From: Mantis religiosa
Lineage: Eukaryota > Arthropoda > Insecta > Mantodea > Mantidae
Assembly: GCA_030765055.1 (NCBI GenBank)
Contig: CM060953.1
Span: 69,853,316-69,917,315, forward strand
DNA: 64,000 nucleotides
Direction: 5' to 3'
Position numbers and translations under genes: made by a program. Of the stretch, positions 59,701 through 64,000 are shown in pieces. The first letter of the stretch is position 1, and every line of letters begins with the position of its first letter. The notes under the pieces were generated by a model. The model did no database searches. It had not been told where the DNA came from and was given only the letters and a program-made list of their open reading frames with translations.

Positions 59701-60385
59701 TATATTTAAAATTGTTAACTTCCTCTACTTAAAATTCTGATACATACCACAAGCTACTTTGGCATCTGGGTCCTGTCGCAAATGTGCATCCAGAATAGCA
59801 TCACTTATTTGATCGCACATTTTATCTGAAAACCAAAAATACGGTTTTAAACCACTTTAAAGACTAAAATCAGACTGTTTGATTTTTGCTAAGAAAATAA
59901 TATGGCCAAGCTGATTATAGTATCACATACTTGAACAGAAACGGCTTTCTAACTCTACTCTTGATTTCATTCATGCCTTAATGTTTACATTTGACATTGC
60001 ATCATAGTAAATTTAGCCGCGGAACCATTATGGCAAATGGCGCCCTTACTGCCACGCTAAAGAGTTTGGCTTTATATCAAATTTATAAATGAAACTATAG
60101 TAGTACAAAACTTCTGACTGTAAATGAATACATGCTTTGACAGAGTGGCGCATATTTGTCATAGATTTCGGCCCCTTGCTTTGAAATCTCGTACTCACAT
60201 GGTGTTGCGCTAACCGCCATGCTAGAACGAGGTTTCATCTTTAGAATTATTATAAATTTTAACGTACCTGGGTGCCCTTCTCCGACCGATTCTGAGGTGA
60301 AGAGAAAGGTATCTTCTAGTATTTCCGGCTCCATGTGTCCGTTTTGCTGATAACCGTTTATATATGGTGATGAAGTCTCGGGCAT
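26617..60385 (-). CDS. Sam-S: S-adenosylmethionine synthetase (methionine adenosyltransferase), nine coding exons with alternative exon 4
   Basis: Makes S-adenosylmethionine from methionine and ATP in the cytosol; works as a dimer or tetramer. Joined exons (listed separately) total 1215 bp, 404 residues plus stop, close to the about 395 of animal MAT2A. All junctions are GT-AG and in phase. Family signatures: [10 protein letters not shown] + [10 protein letters not shown] (exons 1-2, ATP/methionine site), GAGDQ + [10 protein letters not shown] (exon 4/5 junction), GGGAFSGKD (exon 7), [12 protein letters not shown] (C-terminus). The start is the first ATG in the frame (60385), with A at -3; the frame is open upstream but only with non-ATG codons. 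Introns range from 82 bp (6/7) to over 8 kb and are filled with transposons. Exon 4 exists in two mutually exclusive versions, and exon 3 has a hairpin acceptor. I see no disabling change, so the gene looks functional. Confidence 0.97.
26720..27659 (-). other. Start of intron 8 remnant, no feature seen
   Basis: AT-rich intron sequence next to exon 9; no reading frame or repeat recognised. Confidence 0.5.
27660..28185 (+). pseudogene. Fossil Penelope-like retroelement, 3' part
   Basis: Conceptual pieces [48 protein letters not shown] and [15 protein letters not shown] line up in order with [48 protein letters not shown] and [15 protein letters not shown] of the intact Penelope element at 51809-53957. 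The RT core and most of the GIY-YIG domain are missing and several stops are present. Confidence 0.65.
28186..28734 (-). other. Intron 8 spacer, no feature seen
   Basis: No recognisable coding or repeat sequence between the two Penelope fossils. Confidence 0.4.
29167..29742 (+). repeat. 5' LTR
   Basis: 576 bp, TGTAACGGG...GTCACA. TATAAAGAGGG at about 29384-29394 is a plausible core promoter, and AATAAAG near 29681 a plausible polyadenylation signal. Confidence 0.92.
29787..31103 (+). CDS. Fused remnant gag-pol reading frame of the deleted LTR element
   Basis: An uninterrupted frame from a true ATG; its last 80 or so codons run into the 3' LTR. Residues 1-125 are coiled-coil-like, with a tandem 14-residue repeat ([14 protein letters not shown] twice, then a variant), resembling gag N-termini. 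The frame then passes to [16 protein letters not shown] and [20 protein letters not shown], the RNase H part of pol, without any RT catalytic core. Next comes [20 protein letters not shown] and [12 protein letters not shown], the zinc-binding region of integrase, without its catalytic core. At least two large deletions were joined in frame. No catalytic activity is expected. Confidence 0.75.
   Translation: MEAALEKILAELEEMKTANDNLTAELKQMKTANDNLTAELKQMKTANENLAAKTETANNNLATTMTSKMAELTTEMKVANEALAAKFEERLAGVRDDVANLGKWKGQVDDRLNDLEEKADNIAKPLTRLTEENRPYVWTEDAEDAFQHPKGTLCSASILGFPQPGGAFIVDTDASDHCIGGVLSQIQDGHERTRVEEEERAAAVRVVVAVPAEGWDSAGLRREQLADADLGPLLREVDAGTRPTWEDIAPRSATYKSHWARWDSLKTREGVLFRVWESPDGKAQREQLVLPQSKVPEVLEEVHAGTSGGHLGANRMIHKLRQRYFWLRLRADAGGTPGPPRTLRWGCSRRTALRREQCNGSAETPCESSWQQKAGEVRLATPPPRSSCSGDRLWSGKKHDCVACFLYTCFSIFLLLEQSGKHQKAGYSDIKRVTDRRS
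30858..31433 (+). repeat. 3' LTR
   Basis: 576 bp, matching the 5' LTR at all but one position by visual comparison. Confidence 0.92.
31521..32198 (-). other. Intron 8 spacer, no feature seen
   Basis: AT-rich. A short A run near 32044 is the only notable point. Confidence 0.4.
32199..34380 (-). mobile_element. Sailor-like Tc1/mariner-superfamily DNA transposon with 30-bp TIRs
   Basis: Terminal inverted repeats at 32199-32228 (CAGTCGGGCCG...GGCTCTGAC) and 34351-34380 match at about 24 of 30 positions and are flanked by TA at 32197-32198 and 34381-34382. The flanks GCAAC and GTTGC are complementary, so the target was probably palindromic. It encodes a DDE transposase on the minus strand with one frameshift. 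A 456-bp relative with both ends but no gene lies at 55942-56397. It inserted in intron 8, in the same orientation as the host gene. Confidence 0.85.
32470..33646 (-). pseudogene. Sailor-like DDE transposase with one frameshift
   Basis: N-terminal DNA-binding region: [35 protein letters not shown]. Core: [19 protein letters not shown] (first Asp), [32 protein letters not shown] (second Asp). After a frameshift near 32780, [20 protein letters not shown] (Glu in the third catalytic position). Second Asp and Glu are about 83 residues apart after allowing for the frameshift, unlike the 34 of mariner/Tc1; this fits the DDE_3 proteins I recall as DD82E/Sailor. The C-terminus is very acidic. The frame opens with TTG and no ATG is seen, so the true start may be upstream, spliced or lost. 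Confidence 0.8.
34381..34812 (-). other. Intron 8 near the exon 8 donor, no feature seen
   Basis: AT-rich intron sequence without recognisable elements. Confidence 0.5.
34813..34946 (-). CDS. Sam-S: SAM synthetase exon 8
   Basis: 134 bp. Acceptor TTTCCAG|GTGTCA, donor GTCAA|GTGAGT. Encodes [20 protein letters not shown], then [18 protein letters not shown] and two bases of a Lys codon. Confidence 0.95.
34947..35926 (-). other. Intron 7, no feature seen
   Basis: 980-bp intron between exons 7 and 8. It has no recognisable repeat; one of the few clean introns in this gene. Confidence 0.5.
35927..36109 (-). CDS. Sam-S: SAM synthetase exon 7
   Basis: 183 bp, 61 codons. Acceptor GTTGCAG|AGTGAT; an intron of only 82 bp separates it from exon 6. 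Contains [19 protein letters not shown] and the phosphate-binding signature [20 protein letters not shown], then [18 protein letters not shown]. Donor GTACAG|GTAATG. Confidence 0.96.
36192..36410 (-). CDS. Sam-S: SAM synthetase exon 6
   Basis: 219 bp, 73 codons. Acceptor TTTACAG|GTTACA, donor CCACAG|GTAAGA. Encodes [39 protein letters not shown] and [20 protein letters not shown] up to GGPQ, the central domain. Confidence 0.96.
36685..38015 (-). repeat. Tandem array of about 315-bp tRNA-like repeats (family C) ending in an inverted copy
   Basis: Units on the minus strand start at about 36691, 37008, 37323 and 37636 (spacing 317, 315, 313), nearly identical to each other. The fourth breaks off at about 37707 and a copy in the opposite orientation runs 37712-38015. 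Each unit has a tRNA-like module (GGTTCAAATCCCGG-type B box) plus a non-tRNA body (TAGTGGTTTACTATAAAA, GTCTCATGTGTTTATGAGA, GGTTTACCGGGAAAATACGA). It lies in intron 5. The array could form long double-stranded RNA in the pre-mRNA. Confidence 0.9.
37865..37935 (+). repeat. tRNA-like module of the family C repeat, best-preserved fold
   Basis: The 71 nt fold as a tRNA: acceptor GCCATAG pairs with CTATGGC (7 of 7), D arm GCAC/GTGC, anticodon arm CTGG/CCAG with seven-base loop ACGGAAA, and a T arm containing GGTTCAAATCC. It has no CCA end and is one of many copies, so I treat it as a SINE-type module, not a tRNA gene. Confidence 0.7.
38080..38410. repeat. Inverted dimer of the tRNA-like repeat (family C)
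   Basis: A minus-strand copy (about 38090-38255) faces a plus-strand copy (about 38266-38408) across about 10 bp. Both have the tRNA-like module (GGTAGCTCAAT...GAGCGACTGGAC...GGTTCAAATCCCGG) and the CATTGAAATTTTCAGTTTGACT body. It is more diverged than the neighbouring array, so it is an independent, older event. Confidence 0.8.
38755..38898 (-). CDS. Sam-S: SAM synthetase exon 5
   Basis: 144 bp, 48 codons in phase 0. Acceptor TTTTCAG|GGACTT, donor ACACAG|GTGAGT. Encodes [20 protein letters not shown], then [18 protein letters not shown] and ARPDSKTQ, the end of the first and start of the second alpha/beta repeat of the enzyme. Confidence 0.96.
38899..40589 (-). other. Intron upstream of exon 5, no feature seen
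   Basis: AT-rich. No reading frame or repeat family recognised. Confidence 0.4.
40590..41000. repeat. Old inverted pair of tRNA-like repeats (family C)
   Basis: A minus-strand copy (about 40600-40860: GAATTTGAACCATGAAACTTC, ATTTAATTCCCCAAGTAACTC, GAACTCTTAAGTCCTGAGC) is followed by a plus-strand copy (about 40885-40990: GGTAGTTCAGTTGGTTAAGAG...ATCAAATACTGG). It is heavily diverged but keeps the head-to-head pattern. Confidence 0.6.
41001..43499 (-). other. Intron sequence, no gene recognised
   Basis: About 41390-41560 is richer in GC (GTTAGGGCGCACTCTTCGGC, CTCCGGCGTGCAACCGC) and may be a TE end of unknown type. The rest is AT-rich without features. Confidence 0.4.
43500..44615 (+). pseudogene. 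5'-truncated LINE fragment with RNase H domain
   Basis: It opens with [18 protein letters not shown] (first catalytic Asp of RNase H). In the next frame come [18 protein letters not shown] (Glu) and [16 protein letters not shown]. Further frameshifts lead to LPGFLVTRG (remnant of the PGH motif) and the C-terminal CCHC-like region [17 protein letters not shown], then [12 protein letters not shown]. The fragment ends near the SINE target at 44616. It differs from the LINE at 18144-21970 and is broken in every segment. Confidence 0.75.
44616..44981 (-). mobile_element. tRNA-derived SINE (family D), 44626-44971, with 10-bp target duplications
   Basis: TCTAACAGAG occurs at 44616-44625 and 44972-44981. 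On the minus strand the head reads GGCACCGAGGTAGCACAGTG and GAGTTTGATTCCCAGC (B-box-like). The body is about 270 bp, of moderate GC content. It inserted at the end of the LINE fragment. Confidence 0.75.
44982..45989 (-). other. Intron just downstream of exon 4b, no feature seen
   Basis: AT-rich, no recognisable element. It could hold splicing signals for exon 4b that I cannot identify by eye. Confidence 0.4.
45990..46102 (-). CDS. Sam-S: SAM synthetase exon 4b (alternative)
   Basis: 113 bp, 8.2 kb downstream of exon 4a. Acceptor CTTATAG|GGTTTG, donor GACCAG|GTGACT (also no G at +5). Encodes [17 protein letters not shown], then [20 protein letters not shown]. The loop HLNRNDDD is closer to the animal consensus (HL-x-R-N-x-x-D) than that of 4a, suggesting this is the ancestral form. 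It has no stop or frame damage, so both copies look under selection. Confidence 0.9.
46740..47150 (-). pseudogene. Fossil Sailor-like transposase, C-terminal half
   Basis: On the minus strand: [28 protein letters not shown] and [19 protein letters not shown], which matches the Glu-containing [18 protein letters not shown] region of the copy at 32470-33646. Stops and frameshifts throughout. It is probably the other half of the fossil at 49040-49480, separated by later insertions. Confidence 0.6.
47151..48083 (-). other. Insert between two halves of a transposase fossil, no gene seen
   Basis: No recognisable coding sequence. A 70-codon Ser-rich frame at 47390-47602 has no known motif. Confidence 0.35.
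48084..48620. repeat. GC-richer block of unknown origin
   Basis: Clearly less AT-rich than its surroundings, for example GACAGTGGTTCCCGATACCG and CCGCGGAGGCACCGGGCGCC. It lies within the insert that splits the transposase fossil, so it is probably mobile DNA. I see no tRNA-like fold, TIR or long frame. Confidence 0.4.
48781..48978 (-). mobile_element. tRNA-derived SINE (family B)
   Basis: Same family as 16246-16446. On the minus strand it has CGCCTCAGTAGTGTAGATGG, the B box GAGTTCGAATCTCGG, the TTATCCTGAAAGACGAATG body and a tail ending in CATTTCATTC. The ends are approximate. Confidence 0.75.
49040..49480 (-). pseudogene. Fossil Sailor-like transposase, N-terminal and core part
   Basis: In shifting minus-strand frames: [20 protein letters not shown] (compare [20 protein letters not shown] in the 33-kb copy) and [13 protein letters not shown] (second catalytic Asp). 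The first-Asp region is deleted. It joins logically to 46740-47150. Confidence 0.6.
49481..50886 (-). other. Intron sequence, no feature seen
   Basis: AT-rich; short frames only. A 62-codon frame at 50357-50545 has no recognisable motif. Confidence 0.4.
50887..51196. repeat. 310-bp fold-back element with about 145-bp arms
   Basis: 50887-51031 is the reverse complement of 51046-51196 with few mismatches or gaps (ATGTATAAAGACTAAAACTG facing its complement, down to GGATCTCTTG/CAAGAGATCC), around a 14-base spacer. It is non-coding. It looks like a snap-back MITE or inverted duplication, and lies in the intron between exons 4a and 4b, where it would form a stable hairpin in the pre-mRNA. Confidence 0.88.
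51197..51796 (-). other. Intron spacer, no feature seen
   Basis: AT-rich sequence between the fold-back and the Penelope element. Confidence 0.4.
51858..51981 (+). repeat. Left inverted terminal repeat of the Penelope element
   Basis: 124 bp from GTACAAAATTG to TTGTAGTGGT. By direct comparison it is an exact inverse of 53834-53957. Confidence 0.93.
51920..53890 (+). CDS. Penelope-type reverse transcriptase with GIY-YIG endonuclease
   Basis: The frame is open from 51866; the first ATG is 51920, inside the left inverted repeat. About 656 residues, shorter than the 750-850 usual for the family, so the N-terminus is probably lost to 5' truncation. Order: N-terminal helical part, then [12 protein letters not shown] and [36 protein letters not shown] (catalytic Asp), [20 protein letters not shown] and [10 protein letters not shown] (catalytic Asp pair), then [12 protein letters not shown] and [11 protein letters not shown]. 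At the C-terminus is the GIY-YIG nuclease [32 protein letters not shown]. The essential motifs are all present. Confidence 0.92.
   Translation: MFQELLLLSSADTRLVQVVVVCRLCVDYIENYIADIEIAIYNLPDNKKSTIRTQCLETLDHIQNANSKRYSYKKLIKNLNEKPVIYTKADKGNKIVILDEEDYCKKMDNLLNGKEFVKLENNPLKKACKSVELAIKNSKIMTKRDKLNNKIDSPKTPYIYGLPKIHKPEITLRPIINNIDAPTYQLSKWLVQIFRSFTKFENLSIKNSFELLNLLKDTKINSTDALVSFDVISLYPSIPTNELIPLLKKWLESIQLTPEEIEELSQLTEICINQNFFSFNGQIYKQKTGLTMGNPLSPFLADLFMSAFETHITKAFPNYFKVWYRYVDDIFAIVPKKLIQDGLKLLNIQNPAIKFTLETEEDGVLPFLDIKIKKMNNKLTFGIYRKPTHTDNYIKNNIFNPKQHQHAIFNSLIFRMINFPLNREDYQEEYLHIKKVAISNGFNPNLVDKTVNRLNKAKKIKETTTLEPTGEKEKKLFKKITFHPSAYNKFQKIFSKHNITLAPQNRFNIRNLLKGPPKNSITTKEKPGIYEIKCETCPKIYIGKTKRNINIRTKEHMRNIKNGETEKSAVAFHFLNTRHDINLETSLIKYVNHPIDLSVWEKIFINKNRHRVMNFETPPPDIFDKYITPSIDNTEKEETTTTCTSRVSAEDKSKSS
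53834..53957 (-). repeat. Right inverted terminal repeat of the Penelope element
   Basis: Exact inverse of 51858-51981. It contains the last codons and stop (53890) of the RT frame. Confidence 0.93.
53970..54313 (-). other. Intron immediately downstream of exon 4a
   Basis: No repeat recognised; only about 340 bp separate the Penelope element from the exon 4a donor. Confidence 0.5.
54314..54426 (-). CDS. Sam-S: SAM synthetase exon 4a (alternative)
   Basis: 113 bp. Acceptor CCCTTAG|GATTTG, donor GATCAG|GTAGAT (no G at +5). Encodes [17 protein letters not shown], then [20 protein letters not shown]. The segment covers the QQSP core and the flexible loop that gates the active site in MAT enzymes, up to the GAGDQG signature completed by exon 5. 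It is 23/37 residues identical to exon 4b. Neither 113 nor 226 bp is a multiple of three, so only single use keeps frame. Distinctive: a lysine/glutamate-rich loop (HKNKEEKD). Confidence 0.9.
54427..55109 (-). other. Intron between exon 3 and exon 4a, no feature seen
   Basis: 683 bp, AT-rich, without recognisable repeats. Candidate place for signals selecting exon 4a. Confidence 0.45.
55110..55232 (-). CDS. Sam-S: SAM synthetase exon 3
   Basis: 123 bp, 41 codons, phase 1 at both ends, so skipping it would keep frame. Encodes [20 protein letters not shown] and [21 protein letters not shown]. The acceptor TTAC AG|AAAC lies in a perfect hairpin loop (see the regulatory entry). Donor AAAGG|GTAAGT is consensus. 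The 683-bp intron downstream leads to exon 4a. Confidence 0.95.
55220..55242 (-). promoter_or_regulatory. Hairpin with UACAGAAAC at the exon 3 splice acceptor (METTL16-type motif)
   Basis: In the transcript UUUGUUAC (55242-55235) pairs perfectly with GUAACAAA (55227-55220), leaving the seven-base loop AGAAACA. The first two loop bases are the AG of the acceptor. UAC of the stem plus AGAAAC of the loop give UACAGAAAC, matching the METTL16/METT-10 target UACAGARAA-type motif, with the acceptor A at the methylated position. In nematodes METT-10 is known to methylate a 3' splice-site AG of SAM synthetase pre-mRNA and block U2AF35. The same role here is inferred. The polypyrimidine tract is weak. 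Confidence 0.7.
55243..55941 (-). other. End of intron 2, no mobile element seen
   Basis: Just upstream of the exon 3 hairpin, the transcript has GUUAACU (about 35 nt from the AG, branch-point-like) and a GUAAGUAU resembling a donor site. Neither is tested. The rest is featureless. Confidence 0.4.
55942..56397 (-). mobile_element. Deletion derivative (MITE-like) of the Sailor-like transposon
   Basis: 456 bp flanked by TA (55940-55941 and 56398-56399). The left about 115 bp (CTCCGGCTGACATTTCTCGAG, CAGTTCTTTAGCAGGAATTT, AAGCAGAGGAACATGTGTAT) matches 32199-32315. The right about 340 bp (TTCCTGACCATGAC, GGATGTACAGACTCCCAGTA, TTTTCAATTACTCATT) matches 34040-34380. The whole transposase gene is missing. 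It is likely movable by the transposase of its full-length relative, in the same host gene. Confidence 0.85.
56403..58192. mobile_element. Fold-back element of about 1.8 kb with tRNA-like modules in its arms
   Basis: The left arm (about 56403-56795) and right arm (about 57618-58192) are imperfect inverse copies, e.g. CATGCCTCATTTGC, CAGAACTGAAAATTTGT, AGTAGCT-x-AGTGG, GAACAATCAATT, ATTGATTGACC and CTATAAATCTTAATATGCAT. Each arm contains a tRNA-like module (left 56583-56657, with GCCATAGTAGCTCAGTGGC and a complementary CAGCTATGGC). About 820 bp of unassigned sequence lies between. The right arm is longer because of an AT-rich ATGCATAA-type expansion near 57710-57890. It sits directly next to the MITE-like element. 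Confidence 0.7.
58193..59747 (-). other. Intron 2 near exon 2; one perfect 38-bp tandem duplication
   Basis: 59411-59448 is repeated exactly at 59449-59486 (AATAACATTTCATCAGAATA...). Otherwise AT-rich and featureless. Confidence 0.6.
59748..59825 (-). CDS. Sam-S: SAM synthetase exon 2
   Basis: 78 bp. Acceptor TTTTCAG|ATAAAATG completes the Asp codon of [20 protein letters not shown]. Donor TTGTG|GTATGT. It includes residues near the catalytic site known in the family as DK-x-CDQISDA. Confidence 0.95.
59826..60267 (-). other. Intron 1, no feature seen
   Basis: 442 bp between exons 1 and 2; no recognisable repeats. Confidence 0.5.
60268..60385 (-). CDS. Sam-S: SAM synthetase exon 1
   Basis: Codes residues 1-39 plus one base: a short variable leader ([16 protein letters not shown]), then [16 protein letters not shown]. 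Donor CCAG|GTACGT. The leader differs between animals; the conserved part begins at [13 protein letters not shown]. Any upstream non-coding exon is unseen. Confidence 0.93.
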
Positions 60386-61516
60386 TCTGAACCTTCGTCC
60401 TAACTCTGTTACTGCGTCGGTTGCTACTATGGAAAAGAGGCCGTCGCCTTGCCCTGCAGGGGTACTTATAACTTCGTCTCTGTCACGTGACAAGCCCGTC
60501 CCAGACAGAGTACCTTCAGCTCTTCTGAAAATTGAACGTAGATGACTATTAACCTATTTCCAACATTAATGTTATCATCAACAATTACACATATAGCATT
60601 AATGGTATTTATAGGCATATAAGATACTGTTCTGTACATTACAAAAAGTTATGCAATTAGTATTTACGTTGTTAAAGCTCGTGAAATGCAACGTAGCTGA
60701 GATACATGTACAACCCGTAAAATATCTTCCAAAAATCTACAAATTCTTATGCATGTCATAGCTCATTGCAACTATAGTACTGCAGGACGTGTTTGTACTG
60801 AGCAGCTGTTTACTTAAAAAGTAAACGAGCAAAAGCAATTCATATTGTTATTAAGCTCGTCAAGATGTTATGCGAGTCATTTAACTACACATTCAACTGC
60901 TCCCCATACCTTCTACTCATTCAGATAAGTTAAAACTATTCTATGAATTCCCATAAATCAAAATAGATTTTTTTTTTTTTACAATATTGATTAGCGCTAG
61001 TAAAGGTGGTGAGAATAAGAACCAATAGGTTCTTTTCTTATTTCTTAAAATATAGTCGAAAGCAAATACCATTACCAGACTTGGATAGCATTTGGTGCAA
61101 ACTTACTTCATTTCCTTTAACTTCAATTAAAAGCTAGAAGTATAACATGATCTGGACACAAATAAAGGTATACGACATAATAATAACAAAACAAAGAGCA
61201 TGCTGGGATATACGGAGCACTATTGATGTCAATCGATTATAGTCGAAAGCGCAGTAGTACTTACGCGAACCGCTAGGGGACAGAACAGTTTAAACTCGAC
61301 ATGATGTTTTTGTTAAATTTACGATATTGCACAGTGAACATTCTTTTTATTCGTATACATCCCCTTTATTAATTTTAGATCACATGTTTAGAAACATTCC
61401 AAGCATATATGCAAAACTCAGTCACAAAAATTGAAATCCGATGAACTACTTATGCTCGCTTTTAATTGTCCCTAAAATTTTAAATATTATTCTTAAAGCA
61501 TAACGTGCTGGCAGTA
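60386..61516 (-). other. Presumed 5' UTR and promoter region of SAM synthetase
   Basis: 60386-60540 is GC-richer than its surroundings and open in the exon 1 frame but lacks ATG, fitting 5' UTR. A palindromic E-box-like TCACGTGA lies at 60483-60490. I cannot place the transcription start. Upstream sequence is AT-rich with no element recognised. Confidence 0.4.
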
Positions 61517-61705
61517 TCGGATGATGAATTAATTAATTAATGAAATAGGTAAAATTATGCTCAAATGAGCCCTGAGTCCATAGTTAACACGACACCCGTC
61601 TTCCCATGATAAAGGATATCCAGGACAAAACATTACCCAGGCAAGTCACCAAAAACAAAATTCGAATTGGACCTCTTGAATATGAGTCACCGTGTTACAC
61701 TCATA
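61517..61705 (-). repeat. Decayed SINE (family B)
   Basis: Shares CTCAAATGAGCCC, GAGTCCATAG, GTCTT...CATGATAAAGG, a degraded B box (AATTCGAATTGGACC) and CTCTTGAATATGAG with the copies at 16246 and 48781. It is strongly diverged. Confidence 0.6.
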
Positions 61706-63005
<1,300 letters not shown>

Positions 63006-63785
63006 GCAGTAGTAGTAGAAGTAGTAGCAGTTATGATGAAGGTGGGAAAGCACATGTTTCAAATCTTTACGACAGTGTTTTGTTTGTAAAAGTCATTGAA
63101 ACATAGACAAACTCAGTCTGGTGCAAAAGAAAAATGCTGGGTCAAAAGCACTATGTGAAAATTTTAATAGGGCTTCTGATGAAGCAACACATTAAAGAGG
63201 AAGAACTGTGGTGCATTTCAATGAGTCTGTGACGTCATATGGTGTAAACCATTCTTCACCGTCAGACGCAGAAATTTCACACAGGAAAATCTTAGGAGAC
63301 TGTATTTTTTAGAACATGATTATCCTGCCCCACTTCTTTTGAAAGGCGGCGCTACTTTGAGATTTTGGGTTTATGGCTACTCTACAGGCTTCTCACCCTG
63401 TTTATACGGGTCGCCTTTTGTTTGCTAATGGTTACTACCCAGTGGCAGGGGGAGCAGGGTTCCTCTTTTGGGGCCATAATGCTTTATGTACTGTAACAAC
63501 CGTCATTGAGGTAATTTTCTGAAGGTATTTATCACCACACTGGCGTGTGTTCGTGTTTGCTTAATTTAGTGCTCTTTTCGCAACTTTTCATTTTTATTTC
63601 TTCCATATTTTACTATTCTATTGCACTTAGAAATCCGGGTCTTGGTTATAAATTCTTTTTTACATTTCATGTTTACTGTCCTACCTCCCACGACGCACAA
63701 GTGGTTGCCTTGTGGCAGAGGAACTGTGGATTCGAGAGGACATTCAGCATGAGGGATCAGCCCCATAGTTGATATAAGGGCGAAG
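63006..63785. other. No gene confirmed
   Basis: 63310-63500 is GC-richer (AAAGGCGGCGCTACTTTGAG, CCCAGTGGCAGGGGGAGCAG) and may belong to a repeat of unknown type. Opposed frames at 63545-63772 carry no motif. Confidence 0.35.
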
Positions 63786-63985
63786 AAGTGGATAGCATGA
63801 GATGTCGTTGTAATGAGTGAAAGGAAAGGTGATTATGGAGTACTTGGTAGAATGAATGGTGGGAGAAACCGGTGTAACCAGGGAAGATCCTTCCATATGC
63901 GGCTTCCTCAACCACAAATTCCACGTACAGTTTCATGGGCTCGAATCCACTCCGCTGGTGAGAGGCGAATGGTTTACAAATTTAT
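63786..63985 (-). repeat. SINE-like repeat related to family A
   Basis: On the minus strand: AAACCATTCGCCTCTCACCA (head region), GGATTCGAGCCCATG (B-box-like), then GGAATTTGTGGTTGAGGAAG and ACCGGTTTCTCCCACCATTC. The order tRNA-like head, TTTGTGGT and GGTTTCTCCC matches family A (compare 17217-17457). It may be cut by the window end. Confidence 0.55.
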
Positions 63986-64000
63986 CAAGGGCAAAGATTA

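Noticed and set aside
60386..60493. N-terminal extension of SAM synthetase from 60493
   Set aside because: That frame begins with TTG, not ATG; the first ATG is at 60385 and the conserved region starts well inside it.

Overview
The window is nuclear DNA of a TE-rich arthropod, most likely an insect. This is inferred from a spliced animal gene with multi-kilobase introns, insect-type transposons and several tRNA-derived SINE families. I cannot name the species; a cockroach- or termite-like genome is a guess.

One host gene is recognisable. It lies on the minus strand from 60385 to 26617 and encodes S-adenosylmethionine synthetase (methionine adenosyltransferase). I could place every coding exon: 1 (60268-60385), 2 (59748-59825), 3 (55110-55232), 4a (54314-54426) or 4b (45990-46102), 5 (38755-38898), 6 (36192-36410), 7 (35927-36109), 8 (34813-34946) and 9 (26617-26719). 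Using one exon 4 gives an uninterrupted 404-residue protein. Exons 4a and 4b are 113-bp homologues that must be used one at a time. The acceptor of exon 3 sits in the loop of a perfect 8-bp hairpin carrying UACAGAAAC, the METTL16/METT-10 m6A target motif. That suggests the SAM-producing enzyme is itself controlled by SAM-dependent methylation of a splice site.

The rest is mobile DNA, both outside the gene (1-25.5 kb and 60.5-64 kb) and in its introns. 1-10 kb: Sailor-like and mariner fossils and a complete Jockey-like LINE (2859-7755) with a 14-bp target duplication. 11-17 kb: a microsatellite, tRNA-like repeats, a mariner fossil, two SINEs and a fossil of an unnamed insect repeat-protein family. 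18.1-22.0 kb: a full-length but broken EN/RT/RNase H LINE ending in CAAC repeats. 22-26.6 kb: AT-rich, largely featureless.

Intron 8 (26.7-34.8 kb) holds Penelope fossils, a young internally deleted gypsy-like LTR element (29167-31433, LTRs differing at one base) and a Sailor-like DNA transposon (32199-34380). Intron 5 holds tandem and inverted tRNA-like repeats. The introns around exons 4a/4b hold a LINE fragment, SINEs, a split Sailor fossil, a 310-bp fold-back and a Penelope element with identical 124-bp inverted ends. Intron 2 holds a 456-bp deletion derivative of the Sailor-like transposon and a 1.8-kb fold-back with tRNA-like modules in its arms. The right end has a decayed SINE and a very long AAT/AGT microsatellite.
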